Shown here one piece after another: positions 11,915-22,953 of a DNA stretch of 64,000 bases; the first letter of the stretch is position 1, and every line of letters starts with the position of its first letter. Source of the DNA: Rhizophagus clarus. Lineage: Eukaryota > Glomeromycota > Glomeromycetes > Glomerales > Glomeraceae. The notes below the pieces were generated by a model. It was not told the DNA's origin. It saw nothing but the letters and a program-made list of their open reading frames with translations, and ran no database searches. A program made the position numbers and the translations under genes. Location: positions 496,001 to 560,000 of the forward strand of contig BLAL01000246.1 of NCBI GenBank assembly GCA_015698045.1. The letters are read 5' to 3'.

Positions 11915-13060
11915 ATTTGTCAGAAACCTATAAAAAGGAAAAGGAGAAGCATTAGAAACGTTTCTCTTAAAAAATAAGAAACATTATAATCCCCCCTTCT
12001 ATACTTACATAATTCCAAAGTCTGAGTTTGTAATTTTTGTTCAGCAACCTAAAAAAATGAAGGAAAGAAACATTTAGTAACGTTTCTTAAAGAATATAAC
12101 AAAAAACCCACTCCTCAACACTCTTTTTACCTAAATTCCAAAGTCTGGATCATATTATTTGTCTGGAAACTTAAAAAAAAGAAGAAAGAAACGTTTAGTA
12201 ATATTTCTTAAAGAATTTAATAAAAAAAATCCACTCCCTACTCTTTTACCTAGTCTGGGTCATATTATTCGTCCAGAAATATATAAAAAAGAAAAGAGAA
12301 GCGTTAGAAACGTTTCTCTTAAAAAAAATAAGAAATATTATAATTCCCTTTTCTCCACTTACATAATTCTAAAATCTGGGTCATATTATTCATCTGGCAA
12401 CCTAAAAAAAAGAAGAAAGAAACGTTTAGTAACATTTCTTAAAAAATTTAATTAAAAAAACCCACTCCCCTATCCTTTTACCTAGTCTGGGTCATATTAT
12501 TCGTCCGGCTACTAAAAAAAAGAAGAAAGAAACATTTAGTAACGTTTCTTAAAGAATTTAATAAAAAAACCCACTCCCCTACCCTTTTACCTAGTCTGGG
12601 TTGTATTATTTGTCTGGCTACTAAAAAAAAAGAAACGTTTAGTAACATTTCTTAAAGAATTTAATAAAAAAACCTACTCCCCTACCCTTTTACCTAGTCT
12701 GGGTCATATTATTCGTCCGGCTACCTAAAAAAAAAGAAGAAAGAAACATTTAGTAACATTTCTTAAAGAATTTAATAAAAAAAATCCACTCTCCTACCCT
12801 TTTACCTGATCCAGGTCATATTATTCATCCAGAAACCTATAAAAAAGAAAAAGAGAAGCGTTAGAAATGTTTTTCTTAAAAAAATAAGAAATACTATAAT
12901 CCCCTCTTCTCCACTTACATAATTCCAAAGTTCGGGTTCGTAATTTTTGTCTGGCAACCTAAAAAAAGAAAAAAGAAATATTAAAAACGTTTCTTAAAGA
13001 AAAGAACACATGAAAAATTCCTTCTCCTCTTACCTTAATTTCAAATTCTGGCTTGTAACT
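11915..13060 (-). repeat. Array A: ten intron/exon-like tandem units
   Basis: Ten units of about 100-120 bp. Read on the minus strand, each has a pyrimidine tract ending in AG, a 31-40 nt block such as 12694-12724 (GTAGCCGGACGAATAATATG and on to CCAGACTAG), a donor of GTAAAAGG or GTAAGTRK, then AAGAAACGTTACTAAATG. That last segment holds TACTAAA, for example 12425-12431 on the reverse strand. Blocks whose donor is GTAAGT end in TTTGGAATTAT. The blocks are 31 or 40 nt and contain stops, so they do not form a conserved reading frame. The frame at 12159-12455 is an artefact of the repeat. Confidence 0.8.
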
Positions 13061-13440
13061 TCAGTATTCATATTTCATAATTCATGTATTTTTTTTTAAT
13101 AATGAATTAAATAAAAATAATTTCTTTTAAAAAAAGTTTTTAAAATAAAAAAAAAATCGGTTTAAAAAAACTGAAAAAAAATGGTTTTTAAAAATAAAAA
13201 AAAATAATTACGTTAAAAAAAAATTGATAAAGTTTATCAATCTTAAATAATCAATGAACCAAATATTTTTTATTGATATACTTAAAGACAAATTCGTTAT
13301 TATTGATACTGATTTTATATTTTTAATTTAAAAACTGCATTTCAGCATTTTAACACATTTTAGTTTCAACATTTTGATATTAGCCTGTTGAGTTTTGGCA
13401 GGCAACTTTAGTTTGAACTATTGAGTGTATACCTAATCAC
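13061..13440. other. AT-rich stretch ending in a MITE-like terminus
   Basis: Positions 13330-13409 (CATTTCAGCATTTTAACAC, then GAGTTTTGGCAGGCAACTTT) closely resemble the right end of the small transposon at 60979-61705. No matching left end was found upstream of array A, so this is a solo terminus or one whose partner has decayed. Confidence 0.55.
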
Positions 13441-13835
13441 ACGTCAAATAAGTAAAAATCGGTCAAAAATCGGACTGCCGATATTTTGCTTTATTTGTCC
13501 GATTTGTGGTTTTTTTCCGCCAATTTTATGGCACGAAAAGCAAAAAATCGGAATTCCCTTTTTTTGATAAAAAAAAATAGGAACACCAATTTTTAAATCT
13601 CTGTACCGATTCTTACCATAAATCATCCAAAATCAGACTGCCGACGGTCAAACAACCAATGCCGTTTCTCTCAAAAAAATGCCGATTTTAAAACTGACAT
13701 ACAATAATCGTTCAAATAAAAAATGACGATTTTAACACTGACATATATTAATCTTCAAATAGGAATGACAATTTTATTATCGATATAAGCAAATTTCTAA
13801 TAATCAATGCCAGTTTTTATTTCGTACTAACCAGA
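13440..13835. repeat. CCGATTTT-type degenerate repeat
   Basis: The motifs AAAATCGG and GACTGCCGA recur on both strands over 13450-13660. A roughly 55-bp unit (ATGCCGATTTTAAAACTGAC and variants) then repeats about three times to 13830. A 60-codon frame on the minus strand (13444-13626) has no other support. Confidence 0.55.
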
Positions 13836-13954
13836 GTCTCTATTTTCATTTCAATTTTTAATTACGTTTAATATGAACAATTATAGAATATATTATTTAT
13901 ATATAAATTTTTTTATTATTTATTACTACTATATTATTACCATATCAATACTAC

Positions 13955-14035
13955 ATATTATTGCTATATTATTGTTATTATTACTATATTATTGTTATTA
14001 TTACTAATATTATTGTTATTATTACTAATATTATA
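13955..14035. repeat. (ATT/GTT)n microsatellite
   Basis: TATTATTGTTATTATTACTA repeats about four times, immediately downstream of the 3' end of the minus-strand pseudogene. Confidence 0.7.
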
Positions 14036-14061
14036 CGATTATTTATGTATAAATGTATTAC

Positions 14062-16283
14062 CTAATGACAAGAAAATATTGAACGCTTCCTAGTCTTTGA
14101 CAAATGCTTGCTAGTATTTGATGAAGTTGACGTTGTACTTCCTTTCTTAATACTATCTGGCACAAATAAGTAAAAAGGTCCATCCAAACTATTCTTTCTA
14201 GCATTAACAACATCATTGTTATTACCGTTGTCATCCTTTTCGATATTGATATCGATATCGTTATCTTTATTGCCACCACCAGCATCGTTATCGTTATCTT
14301 TATTACCACCACCAACATCGTTATCGTTATCTTTATTACCACCACCAACATCGTTATCGTTATCTTTATTATCACCACCAACATCGTTATCATTATCTTT
14401 ATTATCACCACCAATATCGTTATCGTCATCGTTATCACCACCAACATTGCCATCGTTATCACCACCACCGACATTGTTATCGCCATCGTTTAGTTCGTCA
14501 TTATCATCCTCATCGTCGTCATCTTCGTCTGATTCTTGTGCAACCCACCTTGAGGAAATTCACCAGCCCGGCATATCTTCATTGGGCTTACTTTTATTAT
14601 CAACAATATCATCCGAGCGGTAACGTTTACGACTTAATCCTGTTCTGATGCTTATCCTGATTTCTTTCGCCCGGGATAAGATTTGTTTAATCTATAAAAA
14701 TTTGTAGTTTATTATGTATAAATGTTATATTAATTAATTAACTTCACAACTTTACATACCCTAGACGATCGCCACTTTTTATCATATACTTTTATTATTG
14801 AATTGGTGCTGGCTAATCGTTTTGATCTTATTTTTTTATCACGTTCTTCTTTCGCCAATTCTTCATCATCTGATGACCATTCATCTGAATGAAGATCTGA
14901 CGTATTTAACGCTTTCTCGCAATCTTTCATATAGGATTCCCAAGTCAAATTCTCAGAATGGCATTCATATAAAAGGTTATCTCGTATCGATATCATATGT
15001 TGCAATCCTCTCCTGCGCTGAGACATCTTCTAATGAAGTACAGTAAATTAAAATCAATTAATTGTGTACGTTTTATTTCGAATAATTAAAATTTATACCT
15101 GCTCCCTTCTTGAATTCATATGTTGCCTTCTAATGTGCTCTTCCGCTCTACCTTCTTGTTTCAATTTCCACATCTCTCAGCACGATTTATGTAATTGTTT
15201 AATGATTTTTAATATCTCTACATCATATGCTTGAATAGAAGGGTTCATTGCAGATTTTACTGCCGGCAAAAGCTTCTTGTTCATCGCTTTTTTCTGATTG
15301 CTGTAAGTTTTAGATACGTCGAATTAAAGCGACGGATTTATATTATTTAAAATATGGACCACTTCATCCTAGTTATTAATAAAAGATCATTAAAATGATC
15401 AAATATCAATTTATATTTAATAAAGATAAATTTTTAATAAAGATGTATATTTACGTGAAGTGTCTTCTTATAATTTTTTGACATGGGTGCTAATTCACGT
15501 TTTTGTTCTTTACTCATAAAAACAGGCGACAACGTTTTATTAGAGTTGGTACCCTTAAATAGATTTTCTAAATGTTGCGTGAGATTTGAGATTGCACCTT
15601 TCAAATCCTGGATTTCCTTACTTTTAGCGTCACCTATTAAAAGTCAGTAATTAATATAAATCATTTTAGCACGAAAATTTTTACATTTAAGCCAGAATAA
15701 GCGTGTGAGAGCAGCAATACCGCTATTTGGGTCCAGAGCAGTTGAACTTAATGTTGAAGACATATGAGATGATGTTCCTATAATTTTTAATATTAAATCG
15801 GTATAAGTCATATGAAATATAATTAACACTAATTTAAAATAATATTACTTTTCGTTAATGATCTTCCTCTGTTTTGTGGAGATGAATCCGAAGAAGAGAG
15901 GATTATCATTTGATCATTAGGAACATAGTGGGATCGATGATGAGAATTGCGAGATCGAAGACGGTATCCAGGGAACGAGAATGAGAATGGGATTGGGAAC
16001 GATTATGAGAACGTTGAGATTGGGAACGATGATGCGAACGTCAAGATTGGGAACGATTATGCGAATGTCGAGATTGGGAACGATGATAAGGACGTCGGAA
16101 TTGGAAACGATGATGCGAATGTTTTGATTGGAAATGATTATGCGAATGTCTTGATTGGGAACGATGATAAGGACGTCGACGACGATGGGAATAGGAATCT
16201 GATTCTTGTTGAGATCTATTATGATGAGGAACAGAGACATCCCGAGAGATCAGGTTTAAATTTAAAGATTTGTATTTTTTCAT
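14062..16283 (-). pseudogene. RS-rich / acidic-tailed gene of unknown function, broken
   Basis: A multi-exon minus-strand gene starts MKKYKSLNLNLISRDVSVP at 16283 and carries an Arg-Ser-His repeat (RRPYHRSQSRHSHNRSQS). Later exons hold SSTLSSTALDPNSGIAALT (about 15720), LKGAISNLTQHLENLFKG...APMSKNYKKTLH (15480-15630), DEVVHILNNINPSL...NKKLLPAVKSAMNPSIQAYD...IRRQHMNSRREQ (15100-15370) and MSQRRRGLQHMISIRDNLL...SIIKVYDKKWRSS (15026-14760). The last exon (14700-14062) ends in a repeated DNDVGGGNKD tract and SIFSCH. Breaks: TGA in the RS repeat, a frameshift near 15975, TAA and TGA in the DEVV exon, and TGA at 14560-14562. Donors and acceptors remain recognisable. I do not know the function. The middle is distantly similar to the accessory gene at 29750, so it may derive from a CACTA-type element. 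Confidence 0.7.
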
Positions 16284-16504
16284 TATGGTATTATTAAAGA
16301 TCGAACAAGAGATAAAAGTCTCTTATATACATATTTGGAATCATCTGATTATTAGCCTCGTTAATCACCTAATTAAAATGAACAATAAAAATATTAATTA
16401 ATTATACTATATCGCTATCAACCAATCAATAATCAATTAATTAAAATATATCATTAATCTATATATATTAATAAATGATATCATATTCAAAATTATACTT
16501 ACGG

Positions 16505-16935
16505 AAGTAAGTTTTTCTGAAAATTGATGTGAACGAAAAGCGATAAATACTGTCGAAGTTGTATGTGATGTGAACGAAAAAATGATAAAAAATATTGTCG
16601 AAGTTCAAGTTGTATGTGATGTGATGTGAACGAAAAAGCGATAAAATATATTGTCAAAGCTGTTTGTGACGTGACGAAAAAGCGATAAAAAATATTTCGA
16701 AGCTGTTTGTGATGTGAACGAAAAAGCGATAAAAAAATATTGTCGAAGTTGTTTGTGATGTGAACGAAAGAGCGATAAAAAATGTTGTCAAAACTGTTTG
16801 TGATGTGAACGAAAAAACGATAAAAAAGTTGTTTGTGATGTGAACGAAAAGCGATAAAGATATTGTCAAAGCTGTTGTGATATGAACGAAAAGCGATATA
16901 AATATCGTCGAATATTTAACGAAAAGCAACAACGA
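16505..16935 (+). repeat. 50-bp minisatellite
   Basis: About eight copies of a unit containing GTTTGTGATGTGAACGAAAA followed by AGCGATAAAAAATATTGTCG. It lies upstream of the RS-type pseudogene. The minus-strand frame at 16654-16932 (repeated SLFVHIT) is a translation of the repeat. Confidence 0.85.
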
Positions 16936-16939
16936 AAAT

Positions 16940-17329
16940 TTATTACATCATACTAAACGTGAAGAAAAGAAAACGTGGGGAAAGAAAGAAAGCGAAAGAA
17001 AGCGTGGGGAAAAGAAAGAAAGCGTGGGGAACATACACAAATATACCATGTTCTCACGGGAAAATTTCAAATTAGGCATTCTGGCGCGTTCTTGCAATTA
17101 TGCATCTTTAGCATCTCTATTCACGTGATAATAACAAACTGCGCCCAACGTATTAAATCATATACGCCAATCTATACCCTAACCCTAATTTTTTGCTAGA
17201 TATAACTTTGGTGGTGGTATTATCATAAAAAGGAAGTGGCGCACATGTTGAGTGTTATATTAGGATTTAGGATGTAATCCTTCAATGTTTATTGTGAAAA
17301 AAAAAAATAATTTTTCTTATTTTATCAAA
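16940..17329. other. Region upstream of the small spliced gene
   Basis: It has an AAAGAAAGCGTGGGGAA duplication (16970-17030), a TTCACGTGAT motif near 17120, two telomere-like units (CCCTAACCCTAA, about 17177) and a short lead-in to the ATG at 17330. The frame over 16975-17199 is repeat-derived and not supported. Confidence 0.45.
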
Positions 17330-17827
17330 ATGGTTCATAAAAGAAGTGAAAATAAATTACAGGAGCGAAAAGATAAATCCTTTTCAAAAAGAAAAAAGGT
17401 GAGTGGACACTCGAACCGCCTAGAGTGGTTACTTGGTCTGCCTGTAGTTTTTCAGATCTTTTTAGATAGATAATTTTTTATAATTTTTCTTTCTTATATA
17501 TTGTTTTTATTTTTACTTTTTTTGGAGGGTTTTTTTATAAAGGCTTTGTTATGGATTATTGTATTCGGTTGTATATCTGGTTTCTAATTCAAAAAATTGG
17601 TTTAGATCGATAAAACAGTTGAAAATAAAAATAAAGGTATAAATTTCAATAAATTACTTAATTTTATTCTTAATTTAATATTATTAACATTTATTTTAGA
17701 AATTACACGTCTAAAACGACAAAAATTACTTGCTGTTGATTTATATCAACAAAAATTAAAACAAATAATAGACGTAGGAAAAAAATTAGATAATGAAATT
17801 AATAGATGGCAAAAATATAGAAAATAA
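17330..17827 (+). CDS. Small spliced Lys/Arg-rich protein of unknown function (75 aa)
   Basis: Three exons join in frame with no stop: 17330-17398, 17606-17636 and 17700-17827. Donors are GTGAGT and GTATAA; both acceptors end TTTAG. The 75-residue product begins MVHKRSENKLQERKDKSFSK, is very basic through residue 33, and ends in a predicted amphipathic helix (ITRLKRQKLLAVDLYQQKLK, then GKKLDNEINRWQKYRK). There is no signal peptide or membrane segment. Nuclear or nucleic-acid association is plausible from the charge, but that is inference. I chose the ATG at 17330 over the in-frame one at 17285 because the extra 15 residues are a poly-A-driven KKKNNFSYF stretch. It is the only short gene here whose exons are all unbroken. 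I do not recognise the family. Confidence 0.6.
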
Positions 17828-17849
17828 ATAAATTTAAATTTCTTTTAAC

Positions 17850-18214
17850 CAATTTTTGTTCGATTTTATTCAAGCGAATAAATAAAGCATCACATTTTAA
17901 TATCTTTACTTTTTTATTACTAATTTGGTACTTAATCGCAACAAATTTTTTTTTTGAATATAGCTCCCAGGATGCACGACGTGAACATTAGTACCAATTC
18001 GCATCCCAAAAAAATGGTTAATGTCCCAACGTTATCAATTATCACGAAATTTGAAAATTAAGTTTGATAAAATATATTATATTTTTATTATAATAGAATT
18101 ATTTTATATGTGTGAAATCTTGCAAAAAAAAAGAAAAATAAGATAAAAATAATAATTAATAAAAAAAATAAATTTAACGATTATTTTTTGAAAGAGAGCG
18201 ATATCGTCTACGAC
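17850..18214. other. AT-rich spacer left of the CACTA element
   Basis: No gene seen. The CACTA terminus begins at 18215. Confidence 0.5.
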
Positions 18215-20485
18215 CACTAATCGAAAAAGGAATATTCGGCCTCCAAAAAATCTGGCCTAGATTCGGCCAATTTTTAAAAAAATCGACCTAAATTAATAAT
18301 GATATGCAATTCAATCTATATTCAACTCTGATTCGATCCAGCCGAATGATGGTCAAATTGCGTATAATAAAAATTAAACTATGTTCGGCCTCACACGAAT
18401 AATGGCCGAATTGTATTCACTTTTCTATATTAAATAATGGTTATAATATATTTACTATATTAATATTATTAAGTATAATAAAAAACAATGATACAATATT
18501 TGTTAAAAAATGTTTAAACAATTCAGACTAGTATAAATGTTATATTAAATCAACGCAAATGGAACTTTCTATTTATAGGAATAACGGTTAAATATTCTTT
18601 GGCATTAGATCGATCTGATTTTTTGTATTTTACAGGTATAAACCGACCTAAAATGTTGTGTATTGGGATTATATTGTCTCTACTGCTCAAATAGAAACTA
18701 TCTTCCCATAATTCGACGTTACAAGTTTCGACATCATCGTCAATACTGAAATGGAATCGGGATGTCAAATTTGCCAGTTTGTACCATTTGATGTAAGCCA
18801 ATTTGTGTGTCAAATTATGGGAGGATAAATGAACGCTATGTTCGAAAAAAAATTGGATTTGACCTGGGTAAGTATCGACGCTATTCCCATCACGATTAAT
18901 AAATTTAGCTAAGACAAATGAGCTCTTAATATGTCGTGTTGCAGCAGCAGATCCAAAAATTTCTGCACCGATTTGACATCTTCCATATCGATTTGCTTTG
19001 TTGATAACGATCGTCGAATTGGGTAAATTTTCTGTGAACGGTTTTCTGAATATAGAATCTACGTATGTATCCTTATAATATTCAATAAGTAAATCGTAGA
19101 TTTGTTCATCAAGACGAATATCTTCGGATCGCGGTGCTAAAAATATACCTGGAAATTCCTCGCAACCAGTAATTGGTGATTCCAATATATTTCTGGAATT
19201 CATCAAAAATTGATACATTTCATTTGTTAGAAATTCGGAAAGAGAACTGACAGAAGGTCGTTTATTGAGTAATTCGATGCTGATTACTTCTGAACTTGAG
19301 CTGATAATATCGTTTATTTGTGTTTTGGTCGTCAATCGACGCATTAGTTCAGGTTCAATTTGGCGGTGGCTATTAGGCAACGATCCTAATAAATATTTTA
19401 TTATTAATCTTTGCTTAATGGAATAATATAATTCGAAAAATCGACACAGCAAATGAATTTAAATTTGAATTACCTAATACGCCATTCATTCGTTCAAAGC
19501 TAAAGCATCAGAATGAATACAGGGGTCCGTAATCGTAAGAGCACTCACATAGATGTAATGATAGGTGGAGGTTTGGCGTTATTTTTCCTTCGCCATAATG
19601 CTCTTCGATCAATTTAATTATCTTTACTAAAAGTTCATGGGCTTCTTTCATATCGTTAATCTCCACAATTCGTCTAACTAAAATCGTATAAACTCTTACG
19701 AAATACGTAAGAATTTTGCGATCTTTATTCAGAAGATGATTCCATAACACAACAGTGGCGTATATTAGGAAAAAGTTGCGCCATTGGTCAGTGGTAAAGT
19801 TAGAAAAACTTCACCGCAATGGATTTTACCAGGAATTCGTCCCAAATCTGATGGTAGCTTAAATTCGCTCATTTTCTTTTGAATTGATTGAAGAGCTTTT
19901 TCTGTTAATACATCTTCATCGATCCATATTCGTTTTGTTATCCATTTTGCGATTCCTAGAAAAAGGCAGTACATCAGATCTATAATAACAAACCGAATCA
20001 GATCAAAATACGAGAGTCTTAATATTTCAGACCACCTTACGCCATTCACCTTGACGAATCTCTCTCTTTCTGCGTTAGATTTGCATCGTCGCCATTCCAA
20101 AGCCTTTTGACGATGCTCTACTGGATCTTTCATGATAAACCAGTCGCTCATATCCGCCATGCCACCAAAATTGCGATTATTGGCCCTTTTTTCGCATCGA
20201 TGACATGATGCGGGGGCAGAGATATGCCCGCATAATTTTCGAGCTCCAGGAATATCGCACAAAGCAATTATTAATGCAGCTCAAATATCTTTGCCATTTG
20301 GACATTCATTAGTGCGATTAAGATTCACGCCTTCCCAAAGTGACTCTAATTCCGTTATTATTGGCGAAAGATAATGATTAACTTTATGCAATTTAACCTC
20401 ATCGGGCCCTGGTAATATGCCGAGTATAAGCACATTTTCGGGCTTAAATCGAACATCCCGAGGTAGATTGCATATTACTGCGTAT

Positions 20486-20493
20486 ATTACACC
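20486..20493. repeat. 8-bp target-site duplication of hAT1-A
   Basis: ATTACACC occurs here and at 27672-27679, directly abutting the TAGGGATG and CATCCCTA termini. Eight base pairs is the hAT length. Confidence 0.95.
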
Positions 20494-20957
20494 TAGGGAT
20501 GTGCCATGCGCATTATGTGTTGCATAATGCGATGCGCATAATGCGCATAATAAATTTTACAATAATCTATTAAATTGTAATTTTGGTAAAAATTATCTTA
20601 ATTTCGGCTAGAATTATAGTTTAACAAAAATGGAATTTATAGATAGATTTGTATTACATTAGATCTTCACAAAAAAAAATTTTTTTTTCTTCGTCTAAAA
20701 TGCCTCCAGCTAATCCTATTTGGGCGCACTTTAATAAACTTGGACATGTGGCTGGTTTTCAGCAAGCTCGTGCACAATGTAAATACTGTAATTATGAAGT
20801 AAATGCTGCAGTTAAAAAATGTATTGCACATTTTAAAACCTGTCCAAAAGCAAGTATAACGGCTCTTCAAGGATTTTTTGGACCGGATTTTCAACTTAAC
20901 ACAATACAACGTAATAATTCTCGTTTATCCACAGAGCAAAACAATATTACTACTGCT

Positions 20958-20965
20958 GTTACAAG
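20958..20965. repeat. 8-bp target-site duplication of hAT2
   Basis: GTTACAAG is repeated at 25660-25667. Removing the insert and one copy rejoins the hAT1-A frame as ITTAVT followed by RPILQSQ, the same junction read in the unbroken hAT1-B. Confidence 0.95.
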
Positions 20966-21044
20966 TATACTTCTCCGCGAATTAGATTCTTAGAATGCCG
21001 AAATATACGGCAGCAGAGCCGAATCCGAATTGACGTAACCGTAA

Positions 21045-21185
21045 TTATTTTGACAGACGTAATACATTTTGACAGACGTAATACATTTTGACAGACGAAA
21101 TACATTTTGACAGACAAAATATATTTTGACAGACGTAAATACATTTTGACAGACCTAATACAGTAATATATTTTGACAGACTTTA
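21045..21185 (+). repeat. Subterminal TTTTGACAGACGTAATACA repeat of hAT2
   Basis: Six near-identical 18-21 bp units lie about 80 bp from the left terminus. Related motifs (TTTTGACAATTCGG, TACAGACGTAATGCCG, TACGTCTGT) stand in inverted form within 170 bp of the right end. Clustered subterminal motifs are the usual binding sites of hAT transposases; binding here is inferred. Confidence 0.8.
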
Positions 21186-21540
21186 ATTCGCATTTGATTC
21201 ACCATTAATAAAAGCTCTGAGCCGGCTTGTTTACACAGTTCACATATTAAGTAAAAATAAAAAAAAAAAGATATCGATTCCGTCGTCACAGCGATTTCGG
21301 CATCGATCATATGACCTATCGATCCGATTTACCAGGATCCCATATATACAGACTCAAAAATTTTAATAGAACTTTTATGTATCTAATTTTACTATAAAAT
21401 CAGCATACAAGTTCAAATTTTACTATAAAATATACAATTTCGAATCTAAGTTTATATAAAATCAAGTCCAATTTTTATTTATTAATTTGAGACAAATAAA
21501 ATTATTATATTTCTTCAAAAAACTTCCACAAGAACTCATC

Positions 21541-22000
21541 CTCACACATTTATCCGTATCCTATAGACACCAGAAAGCTGAAACTTACAAAAAAATAAGA
21601 AAAGAAACGGTTAGTACGTTTCCTTAAAGTAAATTCCAAAAGGACTTGTCCCTACACACTTACCATTATCCTATAGACACCAGAAAACCCGAAACCTACA
21701 AAAAATAAGAAAAGAAACGGTTAATACGTTTCCTCAAAGTAAATTACAAAAAAACTCGTCCCCCATACAAGTACCCGTATCCCATAGACTCCAGAAAACC
21801 GAAACCTACAAAAAATAAGAAAAGAAACGGTCAGTACGTTTCTTCAGCGTAAATTCCAAAAAAACTCGTACTTACCCATATCCTATAGACTCCAGAAAAC
21901 CGAAACTTAAGATAAAAAACGTTTAGCACGTTTCTTCAAAGTAAATTCCAAAAAACTTTGTTTTCCATATACTTACAGATTCTAGTAGACATTCTTAACG
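21541..22000 (-). repeat. Array B: splice-unit repeat inside hAT2
   Basis: About four units on the minus strand. Each has a pyrimidine tract ending TTTTTTGTAG, a block of about 32 nt (for example 21664-21695, GTTTCGGGTTTTCTGGTGTC onward), a donor (GTAAGTG at 21657-21663) and AAACGTACTAACCGTTTC. The branch-like TACTAAC is at 21610-21616 on the reverse strand. The blocks are related to one another but have no shared open frame. Confidence 0.75.
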
Positions 22001-22254
22001 GCTAACGAAAAAAATAATTTTTTTTATAAAAATGATCGGTAAATAAAATCATATGACTGATACCGAAATCGTGATTTTTAACCTTTTTAAAAAAAATATT
22101 ACAAATAAAAATCCGACTTTTGAAAAAATACCGATTGGCTTATTTTTTTAATAAAAAATTTAAGCCGAATAGTTAAAAGAAAAAAAATTATTTATGTCGG
22201 TTTTTAAGCCGAAATATTTTTAAAAAAATTATTTTTTCATTTTCGGTCTGAAAC

Positions 22255-22745
22255 ACTAGAACGGTAAGTACAGGGGGAAGGGTTCGTGATTTTTTTTTTT
22301 ATTTTTGGAACATTACTAACGTTCCTTCTTCTCTTTTTTGACTTAGGGACGATTTCTGGACTTGAATTTCAGTCTAGAACTTCGGTAATGTACTGTAAGT
22401 TGAATTTTGGTGTTATTTTTTTATTATGGGAACGCTATTAACCTTTTATTTCTTTAGGAACGGCTCCTGGACTTGAATTTCGGCTTAGAGATTCGGTAAT
22501 GTAAGTTGAGAGGGACTTTAGTGTTGCTTTTTACTATGAACGTTACTAACGTTCCCTTTCTTTTGTAGGACCCTTCTGGGCACTTCGGAATGGCCCTTGG
22601 AAGGTAATATAGAATGGGAATTATCCTATTATTATAGGATCGTTAATAAACATTACTGACATTCCTTTTTTTGGTTTTTTTTTGTAGGGACCTTCCCGGG
22701 TTACTATGGAATGACCCTAGAAGGTAATTGTGGGTGAGAAAAGAA
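22255..22745 (+). repeat. Array B': splice-unit repeat inside hAT2, opposite strand
   Basis: Four units on the plus strand. Donors include GTAAGTACAG at 22264. The branch-like TACTAAC lies at 22314-22320 and 22544-22550, inside GGAACATTACTAACGTTCC and GAACGTTACTAACGTTC. Acceptors are at 22346, about 22457 and 22568. Blocks read GGACGATTTCTGGACTTG, GAACGGCTCCTGGACTTG, GACCCTTCTGGGCACTTC and GGACCTTCCCGGG. It converges on array B. Confidence 0.75.
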
Positions 22746-22953
22746 ATTAGGAATGATAATAAATTTTATATTTCAATAAGAATCTTCGGCTCATGCGAGC
22801 ACTATCTTTAATTCACTTTGAGAGTTGAACAGTTATTTTATGTTAAATACAAAAATCATATAGTGACACAAATAGACAATATTCAGTTTTATTGTTTATT
22901 TTTGAATACTGGTAATTGTTCTTCACGTAAAAAAATAAATTGAATTTCAAATA

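Noticed and set aside
12159..12455. 98-codon repeated basic protein (KKRRKKRLV)
   Set aside because: Translation of array A on the strand opposite to its splice signals.
11915..13060. Reading the regularly spaced arrays as CRISPR
   Set aside because: The repeats cover the whole unit with no unique spacers, and the organism is eukaryotic.
14216..14623. Plus-strand 135-codon Leu/Ser/Pro frame and minus-strand 142-codon Met/Val/Ile/Thr frame
   Set aside because: They are other-frame readings of the (DNDVGGGNK)n acidic repeat in the last exon of the minus-strand pseudogene.
17175..17192. CCCTAACCCTAA as an interstitial telomere
   Set aside because: Only two units, no further telomere repeats on either side; chance or minor slippage is enough.
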